Assembly (NCBI GenBank): GCA_003354055.1
Contig: PIVQ01000449.1
Location: forward strand, 1 to 6,157
Origin: Desulfobacteraceae bacterium
Lineage (GTDB): Bacteria; Desulfobacterota; Desulfobacteria; Desulfobacterales; Desulfobacteraceae
DNA: 6,157 nucleotides
Direction: 5' to 3'
Positions 1 through 4,841 of the stretch are shown here, piece by piece. Within the stretch, counting starts at the first letter, position 1. The number at the start of each line of letters is the position of its first letter. A model generated the notes under the pieces. That model did no database searches and was not told the DNA's origin. It saw nothing but the letters and a program-made list of their open reading frames with translations. The position numbers and the translations under genes are program-made.

Positions 1-407
1 CCCATGTCCTTGGCAGCTTCAGCAGCACGGATGACATTGGGAGAATTGCCTGAAGTGGAAATGCCGATGGCCATATCCCCCTTTTTTCCCAGGGCCTGGA
101 CCTGTTTTAAGAAAATATCATCAAAGGAGTAATCATTACCGATACTTGTGATGATGGAGGTGTCGCAGGTCAGGGCAATGGCTGCCAGGGGCGGACGTTC
201 CATCTGGAAACGGTTGACAAATTCCGCTGCAATGTGCTGGCAGTCGGCAGCAGACCCGCCGTTGCCGAACAGGAGAATCTTTTGGCCTGCCTTAAGGGTA
301 TCGGCCATATTCTGTGCGCAATCCATGATCAGGGATTCATGGGTGTCGATAAATAATTGTTTGGCCTTTATACTGTCTTCAAGGGATTGGCGGATTATTG
401 CCTTCAT
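1..407 (-). CDS. gmhA: Phosphoheptose isomerase GmhA (sedoheptulose 7-phosphate isomerase), 3' end beyond the window
   Basis: Converts sedoheptulose 7-phosphate to D-glycero-D-manno-heptose 7-phosphate, the first step towards ADP-heptose for the LPS core; cytosolic. I translated 135 codons from the ATG at 407-405; the frame is open to the window edge, so about 55 C-terminal residues of a roughly 190-residue family are missing. Visible are the SIS-fold phosphosugar loop LFGNGGSAADCQHIAAEF (residues 46-63), TSIGNDYSFDD (87-97) and the second phosphate loop GISTSGNSPN (115-124). His58 and Glu62 match the metal/catalytic His and Glu of E. coli GmhA by motif and 4-residue spacing; the partner His/Gln near the C-terminus are off-window. 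An AGGA element lies just upstream of the start. It follows the TPR gene by 39 nt and is probably the fourth gene of the operon. A DiaA-like SIS paralogue is possible, but the DTSIITSIGNDY stretch favours GmhA. Confidence 0.93.
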   Translation of the reverse strand, partial: MKAIIRQSLEDSIKAKQLFIDTHESLIMDCAQNMADTLKAGQKILLFGNGGSAADCQHIAAEFVNRFQMERPPLAAIALTCDTSIITSIGNDYSFDDIFLKQVQALGKKGDMAIGISTSGNSPNVIRAAEAAKDM

Positions 408-446
408 ATGGTTTCCTAAGGGTTTGTTTTGTAGGTCTTCTTTTTT

Positions 447-1703
447 TTATGCCGACTTGATGGTTTTGTCCTGGTTCATGGCTTTGGTCTGCTCATAGAT
501 CTCCTGGATTTCTTCCAAATTTTGGCTGAACAGGGCGTTGTCCGGATCAAGATCCAGGGCTTTTTTGGCAAAGGAAAGGGCAATGCTCAGGTTCTTTTTT
601 CTCAGGGCCATGGCCCGGGCATAGCCGTACAGGGCTATGGCATCGTTGGGGCTCCGTTTGACAGCCATATTAAACTGGGTCCCGGCTTCCTCAAGATCAT
701 TTTTGTCCAGAAGGATCTGTCCCTTGAGCCTGAAGGCGGTTCCTGATGCAGGATTCAGACGGATGGCCGTATCCAGGTAAGGCATGGCCTGTTCAAATTG
801 TTCCTGTTTGAACAATAGATGGCCAAGCAGCAATTCGATTTCAAAGATTGCAGGATTGATGGCATGGGCCTTTTTCAGGTAGAGGATGGCCTTGTCTTCC
901 TTGTCCTTGATTCTGTGGATCAGCCCGATATTGTATATCACCATGACCTCTTCAGGGCTGATGGCCGAGGCCTGCTCAAAACAGTCCAGAGCCTTGTCCA
1001 GCTGGTCCATGATACCGTAGCTCACCCCAAGACTGTTGATGAGATTGATGTTTTTAGGGTCAATGGCCAGGCCCTTTTCATATTCGGCAATGGCCTCTTC
1101 GTGCCTGCCCAGGGCAAAGAGTCGGTCACCACTGATATTCAACGACACCGCATCAAAGACGATCATGTGGTTGGGTCCGAAAAATGCAGCATGATCAAAG
1201 GCCTTGAGGGCATTTCCAAGGATCTGGTTTTGCTCAAATTCATGGAAGGGATAGGCAGCAATTCCCATGAGCAGGTCGGAACTGAGCCGCCCGGATATTT
1301 TTTCCTTGAGCAGGGTCAGCAGGCGGGTGCCGTCCTTTTCATCATCATAATCCCAGAACACCAGGACAAAGGCAGTATCATCCAGGCTTTCCCAGATGCC
1401 CCGTTCCTTATCCAGAACAGAATGAAAGCAGGCTTCAAAAATATCATGGGCTGTTTCCCTGGTCTCTTCAGAGGCCTCCTGATCAATCTGAATCACGGCG
1501 CAGATGAACGTATCACCGGGAATCTTTGTGTCGGCCAGTCGTTTTTCAAAGGCGGTAAACCGGACACTGGGATCATGGAGCAGGTCTGAAAAATAAGTAT
1601 CAGGCGGGTGAATTTCCTGATCTTCGGCCCCTTTGGAACCGTCGGACCCGCTGGAGCCGGTTTTTAAAAAATGAATTTCCTTGGCAGTGAATTTTTGTGT
1701 CAT
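447..1703 (-). CDS. Degenerate GGDEF-like domain protein with six TPR repeats
   Basis: A 418-residue soluble protein with no signal peptide or membrane segment. After a Ser/Gly-rich N-terminus (about 1-45), residues 64-185 read as a GGDEF/nucleotide-cyclase fold: a first strand ICAVIQID, a GGDEF-position strand with DDTAF (108-112) followed by VLVFWDYD, then MGIAAYP (146-152), and a final helix-strand ILGNALKAFDHAAFFGPNHMIVF like the end of diguanylate cyclases. The signature itself is lost (DDTAF for GGDEF) and no RxxD inhibitory site precedes it, so cyclase activity is unlikely; nucleotide sensing or protein binding is more plausible. Residues 187-390 hold about six 34-residue TPRs, for example RHEEAIAEYEKGLAIDPKN and DQLDKALDCFEQASAISPEE, a protein-interaction scaffold. 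It starts 3 nt after the selA stop and its ATG has no recognisable Shine-Dalgarno, so translation is probably coupled to selA. The exact partner and role are unknown. Confidence 0.9.
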   Translation of the reverse strand: MTQKFTAKEIHFLKTGSSGSDGSKGAEDQEIHPPDTYFSDLLHDPSVRFTAFEKRLADTKIPGDTFICAVIQIDQEASEETRETAHDIFEACFHSVLDKERGIWESLDDTAFVLVFWDYDDEKDGTRLLTLLKEKISGRLSSDLLMGIAAYPFHEFEQNQILGNALKAFDHAAFFGPNHMIVFDAVSLNISGDRLFALGRHEEAIAEYEKGLAIDPKNINLINSLGVSYGIMDQLDKALDCFEQASAISPEEVMVIYNIGLIHRIKDKEDKAILYLKKAHAINPAIFEIELLLGHLLFKQEQFEQAMPYLDTAIRLNPASGTAFRLKGQILLDKNDLEEAGTQFNMAVKRSPNDAIALYGYARAMALRKKNLSIALSFAKKALDLDPDNALFSQNLEEIQEIYEQTKAMNQDKTIKSA

Positions 1704-1706
1704 TTT

Positions 1707-3149
1707 TTATTCAATTAGGGTGGTTAGGGTTTGTGTAAGGAGCTCTTCCTGTCCTGTCTGGATGGTTCTGGGATCTATAATATACCGGTCATCCTCGATA
1801 CGGCCGATGACCGGCGGGCTTGCTGCACGCAGCCCTTTTTCGAGGGCCGATACTGATATGGTTTTGGGCTGGATCGTCACACAGCGGGTGGGCAGTTTCA
1901 GGTCGGGATAGGAGCCGCCGCCCGGTCTGGATTCCATGTCTGCCAGGGCCAAATCCGCATTCTTGCCGATTGCCTTTGTAAGTGCCTCAAACAGGGTGTC
2001 GGCCTTTTGGGCAACCGTCTCATAGGACATGGTCAGCATTCTTAAGGTGGGAATCTTTTTGACCGCCTCTTTTTCATCCCTGTACAGCTTGAGGGTGGAT
2101 TCCAGGGCAGCCAGGGTCAGCTTGTCTATGCGCAGAGCCCGGGTCAGGGGATTGGCCTTTATCCGGTCAATGGTCTCTTTTTTGCCCACAATGATGCCGG
2201 CCTGGGGACCGCCAAGCAGCTTGTCTCCGCTGAAGGTGACCACATCCGCGCCGGTTGCAACCCGGTCCGATACCAGGGGTTCTGCCGGCATGCCGTAAGG
2301 CCCGAAATCAATGAGGGTACCGCTGCCGAGATCTTCCATCACCGGGATGTTTTTTTCTTTTCCCAGGGCCGCCATATCCTTGAGGCTCACACTGGCCGTA
2401 AACCCTTCGATTTTGTAATTGCTGGTATGAACTTTGAGAAAGAGGCCGGTGTTTTCATTTACTGCCCCTTCATAGTCCCGCAGATGTGTACGGTTGGTGG
2501 TGCCCACCTCTTTAAGGCTGCACCCGCTTTTGGTCATCACATCCGGTACCCGGAAGGACCCGCCTATTTCCACAAGTTCTCCCCGGGATACCACAACTTG
2601 GGTTCCCTGGGCAATGGTGTTCAGGGCCAGAAGCACGGCGCCGGCATTGTTGTTCACGGCAAGGGCCGCTTCCGCGCCGGTAAGTTCGCAGATCAACGCT
2701 TCAATGGCAGCATACCGGATACCCCGTTTGCCCGTATTAACATTCAGCTCCAGATTGGAATAGGAGGCTGATACTTTCTGGATGTTGTCCAGGGCATCCT
2801 GGCAGAGCAGGGCACGGCCCAGGTTGGTGTGAAGCACAACTCCAGTGGCATTGATCAGGGGAATCAACCGGTTTTTCATTATTTCCCCGGCCAGGATTGC
2901 AGCCTGGTCAAGGATCGCTGCATCGCCTGTTTCCGGAGTCTTATCTGCCAGAATCTCTTTGCGGACCCGGTCAACCGTGGTTCTCAATGCATCAAGAATC
3001 ACCTTTCTCGGCATGTCGGAAAACCGGTCCTCATCCTGAGCCGTCAGGAGCAGATGGTCTACTGCCGGCAGAGTTTTTAAAAGCGTTTGTTTATCCGCCG
3101 GCTGTCTCGTCGGCTGTTGCGCTGGCTTTTTGGTCGGCTTTTTAGTCAT
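1707..3149 (-). CDS. selA: L-seryl-tRNA(Sec) selenium transferase SelA
   Basis: PLP enzyme that converts Ser-tRNA(Sec) to Sec-tRNA(Sec) with selenophosphate; a cytosolic homodecamer in E. coli. The 480-residue product is full length (E. coli SelA is about 463). Residues about 27-70 form the SelA N-terminal tRNA-binding domain, followed by INATGVVLHTNLGRALL (99-115), the SNLELNVNTGKRGIR segment (131-145), AVNNNAGAVLLAL (164-176) and the PLP motif TFSGDKLLGGPQAG (305-318) with Lys310 as the Schiff-base lysine. The C-terminal domain has PPVIGRIEDDRYIIDPRTI. Residues 1-19 (MTKKPTKKPAQQPTRQPAD) are a Lys/Pro/Gln tetrapeptide repeat not typical of the family. The ATG is the only usable start: in this frame the codons upstream contain no ATG, GTG or TTG before a TAA. 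The ATG overlaps the end of the CheD-HDOD gene by 8 nt (ATGACTAA). No selB, selD or selC is in the window. Confidence 0.97.
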   Translation of the reverse strand: MTKKPTKKPAQQPTRQPADKQTLLKTLPAVDHLLLTAQDEDRFSDMPRKVILDALRTTVDRVRKEILADKTPETGDAAILDQAAILAGEIMKNRLIPLINATGVVLHTNLGRALLCQDALDNIQKVSASYSNLELNVNTGKRGIRYAAIEALICELTGAEAALAVNNNAGAVLLALNTIAQGTQVVVSRGELVEIGGSFRVPDVMTKSGCSLKEVGTTNRTHLRDYEGAVNENTGLFLKVHTSNYKIEGFTASVSLKDMAALGKEKNIPVMEDLGSGTLIDFGPYGMPAEPLVSDRVATGADVVTFSGDKLLGGPQAGIIVGKKETIDRIKANPLTRALRIDKLTLAALESTLKLYRDEKEAVKKIPTLRMLTMSYETVAQKADTLFEALTKAIGKNADLALADMESRPGGGSYPDLKLPTRCVTIQPKTISVSALEKGLRAASPPVIGRIEDDRYIIDPRTIQTGQEELLTQTLTTLIE

Positions 3150-3186
3150 TGGCTGTTCCGTTGGCTGTTTCGTCGGTTGTTCCGTT
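3100..3186 (-). repeat. Degenerate 12-bp tandem repeat spanning the CheD-HDOD/selA overlap
   Basis: On the plus strand, units beginning GGCTGTYYCGTY or a variant (ggctttttggtc, ggcttttt plus agtc, ggttgttccgtt) start at 3100, 3112, 3124, 3136, 3151, 3163 and 3175. All steps are 12 bp except one 15-bp step that carries the selA start codon. In the selA frame they read as repeated (T/A)-(K/R/Q)-(K/Q)-P; in the upstream gene's frame they read NGT/TDETANGTAND. Units were aligned by eye. Confidence 0.8.
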
Positions 3187-4536
3187 GCTGGTGGGCATTT
3201 CGTTTTGTGTTAGGGCGCCAAGGGGCAGGGCATCAATGAGTTCCGGCAGGTCCTTAACATCAAGGTCCAGCCGTTTGAGGACATCTGCCATGTTCCGTGT
3301 CTCCAGCTTTTCAATATCAAAACCGGTGAAAAATTTCTCCATCAGCAGATCGGCCAGATAGACAATGTCGACCAGTTCCCGGTTATCGTCAGAAGCTTCA
3401 GGATTATGATGATGGCGGACCACCTGGGTCAGGGCATCTGAAAACTGCCATTTTCCTGCCAGAATTGATCCGGCCTGGCAATGGGTAATCCCCAGCATCT
3501 TTCTTTCCGAGCGGATAAAACTGTCTTTGTTTTTACTCAGGTTTCTGAACAATAAAGGGGCACTGTCTGCAATATACTGGTCCAGGACCACCTTGCCTAT
3601 ATCGTGGAGAAGTCCGGCCGTATAGGCCTGTTTTACATCAACTTTACCCGTTTTTTGCGCCAGATACTCGGCCGCATGCCCCACGCCAACGGCATGGAAA
3701 AACAAGCCGCCCTTGCACAGGGAATATCCGGATGTCCCGGCCTGATCATAATAGGCGTTCACCGCAGCGGTGATCACTGTTTTGACCAGCATGTCTTTTC
3801 CCAGAAGCAATACTGCATCCTTAAGAGTGTCGATGCGGAGGGTACCTGAAAATAATGCGGAATTGCAGAGTTTGAGAGTCTGTGCGCTGAGCACCTGGTC
3901 CTGGGCAAGCTCATCCGTGATATCGGTGATGCTGTGCCGGCTTTCCTGGAACATTCGCAGAATTTTCAGGGCAGTCTGGGGAATGGGTTTTAAGGTTTCA
4001 ATGGTCCGGGTAATTTCTTCTTCTGTTGGCGGATCAAAGGTGGCTGTCGGGGTGATGCGCTGTTCCCAGGCCGGTTTGATCTTAGTTTTTCCGGTTTCAA
4101 GATTCAGTTCAAGTGTGCAGGAGAAAAATCCCCCTGTTTCTGATTTGATCACCTCTATGCCTGTTTTTTTGAAAATGGATTGGGCAATATCAGCCGTCCG
4201 GCCACCGATATCCAGTCCGATATCCTGCTGGGATACCGGGCCCACAAGAGCACCTCCAGCAATGGATGCCTTCAGGTTTTCCGGGGTGCATCCGAGATCT
4301 GTCAATTGTTTTATCAGCATGGGGATGCCTGTGGATGCATATTTTTCAGGCATATCCGTGCCCGAAGATCCGGCAGGTTCCGGTAAGAGTATATGGATCA
4401 TGCCGCCGGCTTTGCGTTTGGCATCGTAAAGGGCCACACCCAGACAGGTACCTAAATAGGCCTGCAGCACCAGGGGGGATTGTGCGAGTGCTTTGAACTG
4501 ACCCGCGGCAATATGTTCATTTAATATATGGTTCAT
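3142..4536 (-). CDS. CheD-HDOD fusion protein (putative chemoreceptor deamidase fused to HDOD signalling domain)
   Basis: 464 residues, soluble. Residues about 22-155 are a CheD domain: YLGTCLGVALYDAKRKAGG, MIHILLP, KYASTGIPMLIKQLTDLG, SIAGGALVGP and a GIEVIKSETGG segment. CheD deamidates or de-esterifies glutamines of chemoreceptors. Cys31 and His48 keep the 17-residue spacing of the catalytic Cys27/His44 of Thermotoga CheD; the third residue, Thr21 there, corresponds to Gln25 here, so activity may be altered. Residues about 183-385 are an HDOD domain, starting PIPQTALKILRM, with AYTAGLLHDIGKVVLD (His311-Asp312), an upstream His281, ITHCQAGSILAGKW (His352) and VRHHHNPE (375-377), so HD-type metal ligands look retained. 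The last 20 residues are Asn/Gly/Thr low complexity. First gene of the apparent operon. Its ATG has no strong Shine-Dalgarno, and a nearby ATG at 4515-4517 is out of frame. No chemoreceptor or other che gene is present here, so the target is unknown. Confidence 0.9.
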   Translation of the reverse strand: MNHILNEHIAAGQFKALAQSPLVLQAYLGTCLGVALYDAKRKAGGMIHILLPEPAGSSGTDMPEKYASTGIPMLIKQLTDLGCTPENLKASIAGGALVGPVSQQDIGLDIGGRTADIAQSIFKKTGIEVIKSETGGFFSCTLELNLETGKTKIKPAWEQRITPTATFDPPTEEEITRTIETLKPIPQTALKILRMFQESRHSITDITDELAQDQVLSAQTLKLCNSALFSGTLRIDTLKDAVLLLGKDMLVKTVITAAVNAYYDQAGTSGYSLCKGGLFFHAVGVGHAAEYLAQKTGKVDVKQAYTAGLLHDIGKVVLDQYIADSAPLLFRNLSKNKDSFIRSERKMLGITHCQAGSILAGKWQFSDALTQVVRHHHNPEASDDNRELVDIVYLADLLMEKFFTGFDIEKLETRNMADVLKRLDLDVKDLPELIDALPLGALTQNEMPTSNGTTDETANGTAND

Positions 4537-4611
4537 CTATTTTTATAGCTTTATTGTCTATAGTGTAGCGTTTCTAAAGTAAAATAGTACTATAACGGTT
4601 ACCTGAAAGAA

Positions 4612-4662
4612 TTTCCGATTGAAGGTCATGATAGGCCTAATACCAATCGTTTCAATCGGAAA
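4612..4662. promoter_or_regulatory. Candidate operator: perfect 12-bp inverted repeat with three CAATCG cores
   Basis: TTTCCGATTGAA at 4612-4623 is exactly mirrored by TTCAATCGGAAA at 4651-4662, separated by 27 bp. A third CAATCG copy sits at 4644-4649, 9 bp before the copy at 4653-4658, so the motif occurs once as CGATTG (4616-4621) and twice as CAATCG. The arms flank the -10 and touch the -35 of the minus-strand promoter candidate. This suggests a regulator binding site controlling the CheD-HDOD/selA operon; the regulator is unknown. A long-spacer RNA hairpin is less likely because the spacer is 27 nt and there is no U run. Confidence 0.5.
4628..4655 (-). promoter_or_regulatory. Candidate sigma70 promoter for the CheD-HDOD/selA/TPR/gmhA operon
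   Basis: On the minus strand, TTGAAA (4655-4650) and TATCAT (4633-4628) are separated by 16 bp; each hexamer matches five of six consensus bases. Transcription would start near 4621, giving a leader of about 85 nt before the ATG at 4536. The -35 overlaps one arm of the inverted repeat and the start point falls on the other arm. Seen by eye only. Confidence 0.45.
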
Positions 4663-4752
4663 ACATTTGTGCCAAATGCTATAAGTATCATTTTTTCTTA
4701 AAAGGTTTCAAGCCTTATCTTTTCGGGGTTTTTCAAAAAAAACAGGGGGTGA

Positions 4753-4831
4753 GGCATCAAGGTTGAACGCTTGGATGCCGATGTCTATTCTATGGAAATT
4801 CTCAGGTAAACTATTGAGGTTAAGACATCGG
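4753..4831 (+). promoter_or_regulatory. Nested inverted repeats before the EF-hand gene (possible structured leader)
   Basis: Hairpin A pairs GGCATCAAG (4753-4761) with CTTGGATGCC (4770-4779), one bulged G and an 8-nt loop. Repeat B pairs CCGATGTCT (4778-4786) perfectly with AGACATCGG (4823-4831) over a 36-nt gap. A and B share bases 4778-4779, and the right arm of B covers the first two bases of the GGGGAG Shine-Dalgarno. If transcribed from upstream of 4753 this could be a translational switch; otherwise the repeats may be DNA-binding sites. Confidence 0.4.
4763..4791 (+). promoter_or_regulatory. Weak candidate promoter for the EF-hand gene
   Basis: TTGAAC (4763-4768) and TATTCT (4786-4791) are 17 bp apart, each matching four of six sigma70 consensus bases. 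The same stretch also reads TCAAGGTT, 12 nt, GCCGATGT (4757-4784), which resembles a sigma28 (flagellar) promoter at six of eight bases per box, one base longer in spacing than the E. coli consensus. Which, if either, is used cannot be decided from sequence. If either is used, the transcript would begin near 4795 and would not include the hairpins upstream. Confidence 0.25.
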
Positions 4832-4835
4832 GGAG
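4830..4835 (+). promoter_or_regulatory. Shine-Dalgarno of the EF-hand gene
   Basis: GGGGAG lies 6 nt before the ATG at 4842. This is the strongest ribosome binding site in the window and decides the start of the plus-strand gene. Confidence 0.8.
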
Positions 4836-4841
4836 CGACTC

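Larger units (their letters stand above)
4537..4841. other. Divergent intergenic region between the selA operon and the EF-hand gene
   Basis: 305 nt with no convincing ORF and clearly more AT-rich than the flanking genes. It must carry the promoters for both directions. The left half holds a 10-bp palindrome ATAGTACTAT (4584-4593), a perfect 12-bp inverted repeat and the best minus-strand promoter candidate. The middle (4681-4745) holds only T- and A-rich runs that I cannot assign. The right half holds nested inverted repeats, a plus-strand promoter candidate and the Shine-Dalgarno of the plus-strand gene. No tRNA or recognisable riboswitch consensus was seen. Confidence 0.85.

Noticed and set aside
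819..1589. Plus-strand open frame of 256 codons
   Set aside because: Lies wholly antisense to the TPR gene, shows no recognisable domain, and the minus-strand frame has clear TPR periodicity.
3770..4429. Plus-strand open frame of 219 codons
   Set aside because: Antisense to the CheD-HDOD gene, whose frame carries conserved motifs; the plus frame is Ser/Arg/Val-rich with no family resemblance.
447..4536. Selenocysteine UGA codon in an operon gene
   Set aside because: The three complete minus-strand genes all end in TAA with full-length family matches, so there is no in-frame UGA to be read through.
4660..4674. Sigma54 promoter on the minus strand
   Set aside because: A perfect TGGCAC -24 box is present (4674-4669) but after 5 nt the -12 box reads TTTT, lacking the essential GC.
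4731..4750. Rho-independent terminator around the T run and A run
   Set aside because: No GC-rich stem precedes either run on either strand, and no gene ends there.
4537..4841. selC tRNA or another small RNA gene in the divergent gap
   Set aside because: No cloverleaf, T-loop GGTTCRANNCC signature or CCA end was found.
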